Of a DNA stretch of 64,000 bases, positions 41,020 to 54,222 are shown piece by piece. The first letter of the stretch is position 1. Each line of letters opens with the position of its first letter. Both the position numbers and the translations under genes were made by a program. This stretch comes from Epiperipatus broadwayi (taxonomy: Eukaryota; Onychophora; Udeonychophora; Euonychophora; Peripatidae). Below the pieces are notes generated by a model that was not told the DNA's origin, searched no databases, and was given only the letters and a program-made list of their open reading frames with translations. The stretch lies in assembly GCA_028023455.1 (NCBI GenBank), contig JAQFVV010000027.1, forward strand, positions 7,375,845 to 7,439,844, in the 5' to 3' direction.

Positions 41020-44000
41020 CAAGGAAAGTCATGTAAAAACTTTTATAAACTTTTGTTTCATTTCGTTTGGAAAGAAAAAAAGAAGAGAACTTCATTTTAT
41101 GCAATGGTATTTTAGATAGCTTTAGTATTAGTTAAGGAATGTTTTATTATTTTAAATATGTTTATTATATATATAATTATTATTATATTTTTCTCCAAGA
41201 ACATTTCAAATAGCATAATAATAAAAAATACATTATGTTGGTAATTTTATTTTTATTATTGTTATTATTCTAACAAGATAAGTTTGGTCGTGCATGTGTT
41301 AATAATCCATGCACAAAATAAAACCAATGGAAGAGTCCATTTATCATTCCAAAAGAGTGAATAATTATTTTAAAAAAAGAGTTCATTATATCAAATCTTG
41401 CCGAATATATTTCTTTTTATAAATTAGAAAATAATTATTTTCAATAGTTATTTTATCTATAACATACAATTTTATTATTTATTTCAGTTCAATTTAACTA
41501 CAGATTCATGCCAATATTAATGTATTATATTATAAAAAAATTATTCATCTTGCTTTGTCCATAGTAATTAGTATTTTATTCTCCAATTGTTCTTTGAACA
41601 TTATCAGGTCCTAAATATTATCAGATATGAGATGTTTTATTCTTTATTAATTCTAGCAGTAATAATTAATATTTTAACAGTAATTCTTTGCTTACTGCAA
41701 TTTTAAATGTTCTGTATATCATATGCCTATACGTGTGTGTGTCTATTATTAAACTTATTTATAATTATATGTAATTACCAGTTAAAATGATTTTAAATCA
41801 ATTGGATTCAGAAGGAAAAGAGGATCAATCATTTGAAGAATTAGAAAGTTGTTTAAGAGAGAATTATTATTTCTTTGTTATGACTAAATGAAAAGTATTT
41901 TGTGGCTATATGCTATAAAGTTTACAATGTTTATACTCTTTTATGGGATTGCATTAGTATGTTTGTTAGTTAAATATTTAATATGGATAGTTGCCCAGTG
42001 TATTGTAGTGTATAGGATTGAGTAATCCTTTGTTTTCCGTGTATTGGAGTATTTTAATAGGAGTGGATTGAGTCCTCCTTTTATATTTGATATATTGAAT
42101 TAAATGTGTATGGAGCTAGAGATGTTTTCTCCCTGATTTTCATTTGGTGATGAGTTATTCCACCAATTATTTAGTCTTAAAGATAGACTTGGAAGTTATT
42201 GTGGTATTTACCTGTTTTGAATTATATAAATCTGTTATCCCATGTGTGTATTGGATGTTTTCCAACTTATGCTATAGTCTAGTGTTTGATGGTTTATGAT
42301 AAAAAGGAAGAATAAAAGGAAAGTATAGTGTCTTATAAAACAGTTGTATTGTAGTTGATAAATAAAGATTGATTGATCTTCATTTCCAACCGTATTATGA
42401 TTATATTGAAATATCATAAGCAAACCGATTAGATTGATTTACATTATTTATTTATTTTCTTTGACACACAGCATAATACAGATTCATGCACAAATTGTTA
42501 ATTTTGATATAAAAAAATTCATTATTAATGTAGAACTTTACTTATCATGTTAAAACATTTTGTAGTAATCATTTAAGCTTCATCTCATTGATTTTTATCA
42601 TTTAATCATAATTTGCATAAATAATTAAGCAAAGATAGGACATTAGTTAATGAATACAAAGATTTATTTTATTTTGGCAAAGCAGAACCTAGTTATTCAA
42701 TAGAATACTTTACTTTAAAACTACAAAATTAAAAAAATAATAATACATTTAATTAATAAATCTTCACCATAATCTTTTTAAAAACTTTTATTTTCATCAT
42801 ATATATTTAAAACCCTTTTATATTCTTCAAATCCTCAAGTTTTTTTTTTTTTTATAATATATAAAAAAAAAAAAATTTTAAAAATATAAAAAAAAAAAAA
42901 ATAAAAAAAAAAAAATGGGGGAAAGATTTATTTAATAATGAAAGAATTTATATAAATTTTTTAAAAAAAAAGGGGGGATATTTTTTTTACATTTAATTAA
43001 TAGACATATTTATTTTCTTTGGTAAAATGGTCTAATATTATTCCTAGTGTAAATCCCCTTATTTTAATTTTATTTAAGCTATTTTAAAGTAACAATGCAA
43101 AATCCTAATTTGTTCAGTAATTAGAATATTAATCTATATTGTTGTTATAAAAATTTTAGTAATAAATGAGTGATATTCAGCAAAAGGCTGAATAAAAGAT
43201 ACTTTAGTAATCATTTACTAAAAGTGTAAGGTCATATTTATTTTGTTTTTATTTTTGTATAAGTCTATCAGGAATCACTGATAGCTAAAGAGACATTTCT
43301 TTATAGTAAATAATAGGGACTTATTTAGTTCATTTAATGTTTCAAATAAAATGTTTACCAATCTATCAAAATGTTCTGATGAATGAAATATAATAGATGT
43401 AAAAAGTTAACGAATCATGTTGTATTATATCTTCTTGTATAATCTGCACTCAATGATATGAAATCCCTTTGGAATTTTTGTTCATAACAATAAAAGAAAA
43501 GTAGATGTTGATTTAACTATTTTTTATTTGATTAATAAATATTTTGTTATCCAAATTTGTATTTGGAGTTTCTTCTATAGCTTTCATTCGTGTTTCACAC
43601 TTCCACACATGCTTATACATTTATTTTATTTAATGTAACATAATTGTATTTTATTTAATTATAATAAATCTCTAGATATGATGATGTTGATTTCCTTGAT
43701 TCAAACACTATATGGGTTCCAATTACCAATTGATCATTTTAAAAGGGTTTTGTTATTTAATTTTTGTTTAGATGATGAATTGAAATCAAAACGTGCCCGA
43801 TTTCTTTCATTATCTAACTGCAAGTATCTGATTAGGGTATTGTTCGGTTTATAATATTATTTTCATAGTGTTAAATAATAATTTGAGGTATAAAATTGTT
43901 AGATCAAGCCATAACATAAGTTAATTTCCTGAGATCTTCAATATATAATTTAAATTAGATAATAAATTCATTTAGCCAGATTAGATTAGTAAGTAGTTAA

Positions 44001-44451
44001 AATTTAGTAGTGATAGGTTTAGTTTGAGTTTAGATTTAGTGAATTATACATTACAATTTCTGAAATATTATTTTTTATTTTATTTTAGTTATTAGTTTAA
44101 TTGTATAATATGGTAGAGGTTGTTCAATGCATATGGATGATGGGGGGGGAGGTGAAGAAGAGAGTATTATTAGTTAATTTTAGCTGGTAGAATTTTACCA
44201 ATTTAATTTTGTCTAGCATAGAACTTAATAGATGTTTATTCCTATTAGTAATAATATTTTCTCCCACATCTAATGTACATTGTACGCCTCATACACCTCT
44301 GTATTTCTCAACTGAATTAGTTTTAGGTGAAAGCTTTAATTAAGAGCCTCATTAATAGATTTAAGTAAAATTAAATGAATATTTTATTCTATGATCCATA
44401 GAATTAGCGCCCCCGGGTAATTGTTAGTGTTGGTGATAAGTGTGAGGGGTT

Positions 44452-44454
<3 letters not shown>
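41020..44454. other. Unassigned AT-rich DNA with a homopolymer patch
   Basis: No gene or recognisable element. A patch at 42839-42985 is made of long T, A and G runs (for example A14, A13, GGGGG, GGGGGG) and may be low-quality sequence. The right edge reads GGGGTTACA and meets (AT)n at 44455. GTTACA is the reverse complement of the TGTAAC LTR start, so an oppositely oriented LTR might end here, but I found no other end. Confidence 0.45.

Positions 44455-44498
<44 letters not shown>
44455..44498. repeat. (AT)n microsatellite
   Basis: About 43 bp of AT dinucleotide between GGTTACA on the left and the solo LTR starting TGACTGG on the right. Confidence 0.9.
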
Positions 44499-44501
<3 letters not shown>

Positions 44502-45129
44502 CTGGACCACCACACAACCCTTTGATTATCTTGCTTGTAACAATTTCCTGATGAGTATATTGCAGGAAGGAACTATCAATTGGCATTACCCAATGCAGAT
44601 GTTAACCCCCCCTACAACAATATTTCCTGCTCATCAGAGGATGTATCACCATAGAGGCTGGAAGCATCTAGACATTTATATGTTTGGTTTTCCAAACAGC
44701 GCCACTAGAGTTCCATCTCACTACAACCTGACTTACCTAGGTCTAGTTATGCCAGACGTAGCTCAGTAGGCATGAGATTCTCATGAATAAGTGCAATGAA
44801 TGATGAGTGATGCAATAAAAACAAAAATAGAATTGAACAACTGGATAACTAAGATTAATTTTAAATAACAATAGTTTTACTTAATAACAAATTTAAATAA
44901 AGGTCCATCAAACAAAATATTTCTATATCACTTTAATTATAAATTTATTTAAACGCACATTCATTACATAAAGAAAAGAAAATGTAATCTGTTGAGAGTA
45001 TAATAAAGTCCTTCTTTCAACAGTTCTTTAACAGTTTATATCTGTAATCATTTAGTTATTTCACAGAGAGGAGTGTGACATATTGAGATAACAGAGAGAG
45101 TAATGAAGACAACTGATAGCATCTGATGC

Positions 45130-45450
45130 AGAGTTCCATTTAATTTAACAAATATTTTATTTTCAGTCCATTGTGTATCTTGGTGTACATCCAGTAGTAG
45201 GGATATATGAATTAAAAACTGTAAGTTCTTTAACAATTTATATTTTACATCTAATTCAAAGTTCCACTTAATTCACCAAATATTTTATTTGCAGTCCACT
45301 GTGTATCTTAGTATACATTCAATAATAGTACAATAGGAATTAAAGATTGTAAGTTCTTTAACAATTTACATTTTATGTCTAATTCAGAGTTCCAGTTAAC
45401 CTTAAGTTATTTTATTTGCAGTCCATTATGTATCTTGGTATACATTCATG
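45130..45450. repeat. ~128-bp tandem unit inside solo LTR
   Basis: Three units containing AGTTCCA...TTTTATTTGCAGTCCA and GTGTATCTTGGTATACAT. The block CAGTCCA recurs at 45164, 45292 and 45419 (period 127-128). The family-1a LTRs have only about two units of the same block. Confidence 0.75.
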
Positions 45451-45880
45451 ATTTTAGTTTCTTTTCTAAGAAAGACATTTTGTTTGTCTTTTATAAACAC
45501 ATATAATTTTAGTTTTATTTATAATAAACGTATTTTCATATAGCTACTTTTATTCATAACTTTAGTTTCTTTTCTAAGAAAGATGTTTTGTCTTTTATAA
45601 ACACATATAATTATAGTTTCATTTATAATAAACGTATTTTCATATAGCTACTTTTATTCATAATTTTTTTTATTTAAAATAAAGACATTTTATTTGTCTT
45701 TTATAAACACATATAATTTTAGTTTTATTTATAATAAACGTATTTTCATATAGATACTTTTATTCATAATCTTAGTTTTTTTTTCTAAGAAAGACGTTTT
45801 GTTTGTCTTTTATAAACACATAATTTTAGTTTCATTTATAATAAAGATGTTTTGTTTATCTTTTAAAAACACATATAATA
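45449..45880. repeat. ~106-bp minisatellite inside solo LTR
   Basis: Four units with the block CTTTTATAAACACATATAA, recurring at about 45488, 45592, 45698 and 45808 (periods 104-110), each followed by AATAAACGTATTTTCATATA. Confidence 0.8.
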
Positions 45881-46731
45881 TCGAATATTTTTATAAAATC
45901 ATTTTCTTCATTTACCCAGTTTGTTCCTTCAAAAAGGGGTCATTTTATTTAAGCTGAATGGCATTAATCCCTTTCATGATGGTTACCCAGGCAAATCTCA
46001 GAGGATCATGGTTTGATGAAGAGAAAAGCTGTGACTGTTTAGGCTTTCATCGTCAAGTTTTCCTTAATAAAGTTTTCTTTTTCCATCATTAATTAACAGA
46101 GATTCTCTAATATCATTTTAAAATTGAAATCTTTTTTTTTTTCAAAATTCTTTTTTAACAGCTACTTGAAAAATATCTCTTTGGAAAAAATATAACTATT
46201 TGATCTCCTTAAAATCCCTCTGGAAAAACTTTTTAAAACTCTTTCAAAGTCTCTTGTTTTAAAATCAAATCTAATCTGCCTCTGAATTCCAACTTGACTA
46301 TTTATATTCTACTCTCCAGATTGATTAAACAGTTTTTTCCACTTTACCTGATTTGCATACTGCTCTCATTTAAGCCAATTGCCTTTCTCTTCATAATGAT
46401 TGGATAATCTACTTTTTTAACAGAATAGATAAGAGAGCATGAGAATTAAGCCATGTTTTTCAATTTATTAAGACCGCCTAAAGTGGTAATCACACTTTAT
46501 CTGAAAACATTGTTCCAAAAATTAAAAATGTAATCTTTTTAATAACTATCAGCTTTTATTTACTTCGTAATTTGAAACTATAAAATCAATAATGATTTTC
46601 TTTTAACTATAAACTTTTTGCTTTATTTCTTTTTTAATTTGATCAAATTATGCTAGTCTTTTTTAAATGGGGGGGGGGATCTTTTGAATATATATGCATG
46701 GAACAGTATATTTGTTTCAATATATATATAT

Positions 46732-47256
46732 AATATACAAACCATTATACAATTACAAATATCCAGTAACGCCCTCTGTTTAAAGTTCTATATCTCAATA
46801 ATAGCAAGCCTTAAAATGATACCACTTTAAGGTTGTATGCTAAACGATGTTAAATATTGAAATATAGACCTACTCAAACACAGAGCATGAAATTTTAAAT
46901 AAGCAAACGATCTTAAATTTTGCTAATAAACTAACAAGTTTACAAAGTTATTAAAGACAAACTAAACATTAGATTTTAATCTTTAAACTCCTCCCAAACT
47001 ATAAATGAAAAGTAAGTTACTGTTAACACTAACTGAAATAATTATAGAAAATATACAAACCATTATACAATTACAAATATCCAGTAACGCCCTCTGTTTA
47101 AAGTTCTATATCTCAATGATAGCAAACCGTAAAATGATACCACTTTACGATTGTATGCTAAACGATGTTAAATATTGAAATACAGACCTACTCAAACACA
47201 GAGCATGAAATTTTAAATAAGCAAACAATCTTAAATTTTGCTAATAAACTAACAAG

Positions 47257-47257
<1 letters not shown>
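46732..47257. repeat. 318-bp tandem duplication (1.66 copies)
   Basis: AATATACAAACCATTATAC begins at 46732 and again at 47050. The second copy follows the first with few substitutions until AACTAACAAGTT at ~47257, where (AT)n begins. No coding frame, and no ribozyme core seen. Confidence 0.85.

Positions 47258-47330
<73 letters not shown>
47258..47330. repeat. (AT)n microsatellite abutting family-2 LTR
   Basis: About 73 bp of AT dinucleotide with one AC interruption, immediately followed by TGTAACCAATTGG. Confidence 0.9.
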
Positions 47331-47333
<3 letters not shown>

Positions 47334-50059
47334 AACCAATTGGCTTACATCACACCCACTAATATAGTGTATGTGAATATATCTGTGTAAAATAAAAGGA
47401 AAAATAGAAATAAACACAGACAAAAATTATAGTAGATATTTTCTACATTTATTGAAATAGAAATAAATAACTAAATAATAACTCTTTTTTAAAATATTGT
47501 TTTGTAAATTAAACTTTTAAAAGGTCTGAATAAATATAAATATTGTATTATTATTATTATTCTGATTTTGAAATGTAAAAACACCATACTTATTTTTGGA
47601 ATTTTTTAATTAATTAAACAAATTTTTTATCTATTAAAAATCTTCTAAATAAAAACATGTATATAGATTCCAAGGGATTAGAGAGATAAAAATAAAATTC
47701 TGTTTTTAATCACACCTCAGATGATTTTATAAAAAGAGCTGATAAAAAATATCAGCCAGTCTGGAGAGTGATTTTTGAAAAGAACAGGTCAGCTGCAGAG
47801 TTGGTTATAATATTTTATGGCAACTTGTTAAAGTGCAGCAGTTGGTTTTAGCTGACCAGAGAATTTTCAGAATAGCTACCATGAATTGATACAGCTGAAG
47901 GCAGGACATTAGATTTAGAAGCTATTAATATTTCCTTCTCAGGAGTTTGAATTCACTTGGAGAAAATGCCCCACTTCTTTGTGATGTAATTCATAGCCTT
48001 AAACAGAGAGGATATTTGCTTGTCTAAAATTTATTAAATCAAAACAGCTGCTTGACTGGAACAATCCTAGACTGAAAAAAGACCAACATTTTACATGGAT
48101 TCATTTTTCTTGATTATGACAGTCACTAAAAACCAAATCACCAAGAAAAAAATCTTCTAGCTTGCTGAAGTATTAATTACACATATGCTGCATCAGATAA
48201 AGGCAGAGAAACACAGATAAATGTATATACAGCTGGTGGTGAGTAGCATTATTTATGATAAGGAAGTTTTAAACAATTTCCTTAGTAAAATGACATTTTT
48301 ATAACTGATAGAAATATATAAAATGATATTAGTTTAAAATCGTTTATTAAAAAAAAAAACTGTTTAAAACTTTATTTATAATTTAGAAAGAAAAAAACTA
48401 CAAAGAAAGTTATAATTAATAATAAAGCAAAAGATTTCCAAAAATCTTTTAGACTCAAAAAAAAGAGACCTTTATAATCAATTAACTGTCAAAAATTTGA
48501 TAGTTCTTATTTTAAAGAAAAAGATTATATTCAGCAAAGAGAATTAAATTGTGAAATAATCTTTAATAATTTTATTGGGATAAATACAAATGTTATGTAT
48601 ATAAATTAATGTTTCACACATCTGTGCAAATTATATATATGTGTTTCAGTAAACCTAGTATGTAAAATGTATTTCATTTAACTGAAACTTCAATCATTTA
48701 TTGTATTGTATATAATTGAAGATTTTGATAATTATTTTGTAACAAGTCAAATGGGTTATTTCATGCACACACATGTATATGTGCATATGTTGTCAATTAT
48801 AACACATATGTAAATTTTAATCATTTTTGTTGTTGTTATTGAATGTCAATTGAAATAGATTGATTGTATGTTATAAATCACGTGTCTGTGCACATATATG
48901 TAAACTATAGTAATAATACGAATTGTAAATTGTAATTACTTAAATCAATGTAATAATTTGAATTTTTTTATATAGTAATTTTGTTAGTCACAAATATGAT
49001 AATTTTTTTATATTGTATTATAATCAAAATCAGAAAATTCATGCACATATGTGTGCGTATATATGTCAATTGTATTGTAAATAACAATGCATGTCAGATA
49101 GACACTTATATGTAAAATTTTGATCATTTTTCTAAATTAAATGTTAATTCAAACATGTTTATTTTGTATCAAGCCACATGCCTGTGTGCTGAATGGGTTT
49201 TAAGTAAATCTAATTTATTAATCACGTAACTCAATGTATACTTTTCAAAATCAGAACCCTTATAAGACCTTAATCATTTATTTTTATTGTTATTAATAAA
49301 CTTATATTTAATTGTTAAAATTGTATTCCATCATCTCTTGTTCACATACAGTAATAAAGTTTTGTGTTCTCTGAGCTAGATTTCGGACATGGATAAATGG
49401 GGATGTGTTTAGTGCTTTGGGCATCCAGAGATGATCAATCATCATCCTGGTTGGTGCAAAAGAAAATACTCTTTAAAGCCCATGCACTATATTTTATTTT
49501 AGTTCAGTCTTGTTAAAAATTTAAGTTTATAGTTGGCCAGTACAAGTGGCCTGAGCATTGATGATGATCAGCATGTTTTAATGTCCCAGCATTATTGTTT
49601 GATTTTTATGTATTCTGATGGATGGGCACTAAGCTGGTGCATCCAAGTTATGTTTAAATAATTGCCAAAGGTGGCAAAGGCTCAATAGTTAGCTTGGTCT
49701 AAAGAAGACCCATTTTCAATCCCGTCACAAGATTGACTGTTGACTTATTGTACTGATTTGTTTATTCCCATCAATGATGATGATGGATGGTTATTTCTCT
49801 CGAGTATTTACTTATACTGATATTTACTTTATGATGCTGGTTAATAAATAATTATGTTTTAGTTGCTCTTCTGAGTAACTGGTTGATCTCTCAATGCTCA
49901 CAGAAATTCTCTAATCTCATTTTATTATTAAATATTTCATTACTTATATGTACTTGTGTCAACATTATTGATTTTGTATTAACAGTGGTGATGATGATTT
50001 GCCATCACCCAGTTCAATTCCTTGTTCCTACCATCTTCCTATCACCCCATCCCATTACA
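47331..50059 (+). repeat. Left LTR of family 2
   Basis: TGTAACCAATTGGC... to ...CCCATTACA. It includes a perfect 7-bp hairpin GCTGATA...TATCAGC (near 47737). A run of AATTGTATGTTATAAATCACGTG-type AT-rich sequence with repeated CACATATGT motifs follows. A tRNA-like stretch lies near 49670-49735. The segment from about 47500 to 47735 has no counterpart in the right LTR. Confidence 0.75.
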
Positions 50060-50973
50060 AATGGTTACCTAACTGAAGGCCGATGATGATCATGTACTGT
50101 GGCAATCATTATAGATGGCTGTCCAACATATGGCTGATGATGATCACATACTGGTGTTCATCACTTCAAAATTATTAACTTGATCTCAAACCATAACTGA
50201 GAAAGAAAAAAACTATGCATTTTATGCAAATTTAATTTAAAAATTACTGTGAAATATGTGACAAGAGTATTGATGATGATTATAAAATAGTAATTTTCAT
50301 GTATGTTTGGAGAGATTCATGTTTAGAGTTAAATAGAAAATTAATGATTTTGGAGATTGGATTTGGTGTTTGATTGTTGAAGTTTGTTTAGCTGTATTTT
50401 TAGTTTGATGATGGATGGAGATTTTTGTCATTGGCTTGAGAATGCAATGTTTTCATGCAACTCTGAGGGTGTTGTATCTCCACTATTTGCTCCAACCTAT
50501 TTTTTATATTTTATATTGTTTGTGATAAGGCAGTTAACATAGTCCTGCCATGATTCCAGCCTCTAAGTCTCCAAAGAAAAAAAGCAAGGCATAGTTTGTA
50601 TTTCCCAGCCCATAAGACTCAATAGAAGCAGGGTGTAGTTTTGTATTTACCAGACTCTCCATGAAAGAGGGCTTTGCAATGATTTTACATTATCTTTAGT
50701 ATAGGTTGTAGTAGCTTATATTGTCTCATTTGAGGTAGCACTCTTGGTGTTCATGGTGCATAGTGTACTTACAGTCCGATGGCTGAATTCTTTATCTATT
50801 TTAAAATTGCAAATCGTTATTCATTCTATTAACTGTCAGATGTCTGTCAGATCTCTAAAAAATTGATTAGTACATAGTTTTAGATATGAAGTTTGTTTTG
50901 ATTATGCATGTAATTAAAATATTGTTAGATAGGTGTTTCATTTCTATTTTTGTTTTCTCTCAGACTGGGGCAA
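50060..50973 (+). other. Internal region of family 2 (non-coding)
   Basis: A 914-bp internal region. It opens AATGGTTACCTAACTGAAGG (TGG at 50063 could pair with a tRNA 3' end) and closes CAGACTGGGGCAA just before the second LTR start, a weak polypurine tract. GATGATGATCA occurs twice about 55 bp apart. No open frame of note. Confidence 0.6.
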
Positions 50974-51025
50974 TGTAACCAGTTGGCTTACATCACACAC
51001 ACTAATGTAGTGTATGTAAATATAT
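50974..51025 (+). repeat. Right LTR of family 2, first fragment
   Basis: 52 bp matching the first 52 bp of the left LTR (47331-47382), broken at GTAAATATAT by the family-1a insertion and resuming at 59085. Confidence 0.85.
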
Positions 51026-51942
51026 TGTAACTGGACCACCATACAACTCTTTTATTACTCTAGTTGTAACAATTTCCTGATGAGCATGTTGCAGGAAGGA
51101 ACTATCAATTGGTATTACCAAATGCAGATGTTAACCCCCCCTACAACAATATTTCCTGCTCATCAGAGAATGTAGTACCCTAGAGGCTGGAAGCATCTAG
51201 ACATTTATTTGTTTGGTTTTCCAAACAGCACCACTAGAGTTCCATCTCACTACAACCTGACTTACCTAGGTCTAGTTATGCCAGACATAGCTCAGGAGGC
51301 ATGAGATTCTCATGAACAAGTGCAATGAATGATGAGTGATGCAACAAAAACAAAATAGAATTGAACAACTGGATAACTAAGATTAATTTTAAATAACAAT
51401 AAATTTATTTAACAAATTAATTTGCAAGTTCTTCTAATAAAGTTTCTTCATATCCATGTGAAGATTCACTGTTTCATTCATTTCTGGTCCATTGGGTTTC
51501 TTTGGTATACTTCAGTATGACTTAAAGAATGTAACTTATTGAGAGTATAATAAAGTCCTTTCATAGTTCTTTTAACAACTTACATCTTTAGTTATATAAT
51601 TAACTCACAGAAAGGAATGTGTCATTTTGAGATAACAGAGAGAGTAATGAAGACAACTGATAGCATCTGATGCAGAGTTCCACTTAATTTAACAAATATT
51701 TTATTTGCAGTCCACTGTGTATCTTAGTATATAGTCAACAATAGTACAATAGGAATTAGAGAATGCAAGTTCTTTAACAATTTACATTTTGTGTCTAATT
51801 CAGTGTTTCAGTTAACCTTAAGTTATTTTATTTGCAGTCCATTATTATTTCATTAAATTTATTAATGTGGTTTAAATTACTCCCACAAAATCAACATTCA
51901 GGTAAGTATTATGCATTTGCAATTTTACTCAACATGCAGGTA

Positions 51943-52840
51943 AGCATTTATAATTTAGTCAAATATAGAGGTATATTCATACACATAAACTTTATTATAT
52001 TATCCAGATAGAAGTAATATGCAGTTGAAAAATTTATAATTTAGTCAAATATAGAGGTATATTCATACACATAAACTTTATTATATTATCCAGATAGCAG
52101 TAATATGCAGTTGAAGCATATATAATTTAGTCAAATATAGAGGTATATTCATACACATAAACTTTATTATATTATCCAGATAGAAGTAATATGCAGTTGG
52201 AGCATTTATAATTTAGTCAAATATAGAGGTATATTCATACAAATAAACTTTATTATATTACACATAAACTTTATTATATTATCCAGATAGAAGTAATATG
52301 CAGTTGAAGCATTTATAATTTAGTCAAATATAGAGGTATATTCATACACATAAACTTTATTATATTATCCAGATAGAAGTAATATGCAGTTGAAGCATTT
52401 ATAATTTAGTCAAATATAGAGGTATATTCATACACATAAACTTTATTATATTATCCAGATAGAAGTAATATGCAGTTGAAAAATTTATAATTTAGTCAAA
52501 TATAGAGGTATATTCATACACATAAACTTTATTATATTATCCAGATAGCAGTAATATGCAGTTGAAGCATATATAATTTAGACAAATATAGAGGTATATT
52601 CATACACATAAACTTTATTATATTATCCAGATAGAAGAAATATGCAGTTGGAGCATTTATAATTTAGTCAAATATAGAGGTATATTCATACACATAAACT
52701 TTATTATATTATCCAGATAGAAGTAATATGCAGTTGAAGCATTTATAATTTAGTCAAATATCGGAGGATATTTATACACAAAAACTCTTTTTTTTTTTAT
52801 TTATATTTAATAAAAAAAAGCATTTATAATTTAGTCAAAT
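51943..52840. repeat. 86-bp minisatellite in family-1a LTR, ~10 units
   Basis: Unit: GCATTTATAATTTAGTCAAA, then TATAGAGGTATATTCATACA, then CATAAACTTTATTATATTAT, then CCAGATAGAAGTAATATGCA and GTTGAA. AAATATAGAGG recurs every 86 bp (for example 51961, 52047). One unit near 52247-52290 has an extra internal duplication of ACATAAACTTTATTATATTA. Units are nearly identical. Confidence 0.95.
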
Positions 52841-53580
52841 ATGCACATAAGCATTTAGAGTCCATATAGTATTTAATTATTCTAACATAAATATTTACTT
52901 GGTTTGCTGCAAACGTATATTTTTATACATAAATTCATTAGCAGTTTCATTTATCCTTTATCACGAATAAGTGATTTTCATAACTTTAGTTTCATTCATA
53001 ATTTTCCAGTAACAAACGTATTTTTATGCAGCTACATTTATTAATAATTTTTTTTTTATATTTACAATAAAGATATTTGGTTTGTCTTTTATGACATATA
53101 TAATTTTAGTTTTAAAAATATGTTTTCTTTATCTTTTAAAAAAAACATATTATTTTAGTTTAAGAAATACGTGTTGTCTTGTCTTTTAAAAAACATATAT
53201 CGAATATTTTTATAAAATCATTACCTTCATTTATCCAGTTGTCACTTCAAAAAGGGGTCATTGCATTTCAGCTGAATGGCATTATTTCCTTTCTATGATG
53301 TCTATCCAGGCAAATCTAGAAAAATCATGGCTTAGAATGAAGAGATGAAACTGTTGGTTTATTTTTCCATCATTATGTTTTCCTTAATAATGCTTTCTTT
53401 TTCCATCATTAACAGTAAAGGTTATACAGCTGACTTGAAAATCAGATTTGGTACATTTGAAAAAAATATGAACTATTTGATCTCCTTAAAACTTCTCTTG
53501 AAAATCTTTTTAAAACACTTCTTTCAAAGTACTCTTGTTTAAAAATCAAATCTAATCTGCTTCTGAACTTCCAACTTGAC

Positions 53581-53588
53581 TATTTATA
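53581..53588 (-). promoter_or_regulatory. TATA box of family-1a LTR
   Basis: TATAAATA on the minus strand (context GATATAAATAGTCAAG). Conserved in position in all LTRs of the family that keep this part (46299-46306, 58665-58672, 32217-32224). It lies ~412 bp from the TGAAAC start of the LTR in element sense. Confidence 0.5.
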
Positions 53589-54000
53589 TCTCATTCTTGG
53601 ACTGATTAAACTGCCTTTTTTTCACTGTACCTGATTTGCATACTGCTCTCATTTAAGCCCGATTGCCTTTCTCTTCCTAATGATTGGATAATCTACTTTT
53701 TTAGCGGGATAGATAAGAAAGCATAAATATTAAGCCATGTTTTTCAATTAACTAACTTTGCCTCAAGCAGTAATCACCCTCTATTTGAAAATATCGTTTT
53801 AAAAATTAAAAATATAATATTTTTAATAACTTCCAGCTTTTATTTACATTGTAATTTGAAACTATAAAATCAAGAATGATTTTTTTTAACTATAAACTTT
53901 TTGCTTTATTTCTTTTTTAATGTGATCAAATCATGCTAGTCTTTTTTAAATGGGGGGGGGTCTTTTGAATATATACGAGTGGAACAGTATACCTGTTTCA

Positions 54001-54014
54001 TTACCCCCCCCACC
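54001..54014 (-). other. Polypurine tract of family 1a
   Basis: Minus strand GGTGGGGGGGGTAA immediately upstream of the 3' LTR start TGAAACAGG, the expected place and composition for the plus-strand primer. Confidence 0.7.
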
Positions 54015-54212
54015 AAATTTTGGGATGAAATCGCCTGGAAGTATGATTTTATTCCACATATTACACATCATCTCTCATTACTGTGTCTCTTCTGGTTTTA
54101 CATGTGCTGATGAAATAGGTAAGATGAGCTGGAAAAGTGAATACATGAACTGTAGCCTCCAATGCCAGGACAAGTAGATGGCCAAGCACAAACTACCAGT
54201 ATGCACTGCCCC

Positions 54213-54222
54213 ATGACGTCAT
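54213..54222. promoter_or_regulatory. ATGACGTCAT palindrome (CRE-like site) in internal region
   Basis: A perfect 10-bp palindrome containing the TGACGTCA cAMP-response-element core, in the segment between gag and the 3' LTR. The decayed family-1b copy has ATGACATCAT at the homologous place. It could bind bZIP factors; function unknown. Confidence 0.35.

Larger units (their letters stand above)
44499..46719 (-). mobile_element. Solo LTR, family 1
   Basis: This 2221-bp segment aligns from start (TG-ACTGGACCACC, two bases shorter than TGTAACTGGACCACC) to end (GGAACAGTATATTTGTTTCA) with the LTRs at 51026-54000 and 56575-59084. No internal region or second LTR follows, so it is a solo LTR. It lies between (AT)n on the left (44455-44498) and (AT)n on the right (46720-46731). 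A TATTTATA box at 46299-46306 is at the same distance from the end (~413 bp) as in the 1a LTRs. Its tandem-repeat block differs from theirs (~106-bp units, 45449-45880). Confidence 0.8.
51026..54000 (-). repeat. LTR of family 1a (3' LTR in element sense), 2975 bp
   Basis: TGTAACTGGACCACC to ACCTGTTTCA on the + strand. It carries ~10 units of an 86-bp minisatellite (51943-52840) and a TATTTATA box at 53581-53588. It is 465 bp longer than its partner, which equals about 5.4 minisatellite units and so is explained by repeat copy number. Confidence 0.85.

Noticed and set aside
51071-51110. CTGATGAGCATGTTGCAGGAAGG in family-1 LTRs as a possible second hammerhead
   Set aside because: CTGATGA is present, but no GAAA follows a stem II, and no cleavage site with matching stem I was found. 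TTCCTG...CAGGAA forms a plain hairpin instead. The same holds for the copies at 26365, 44548 and 56624.
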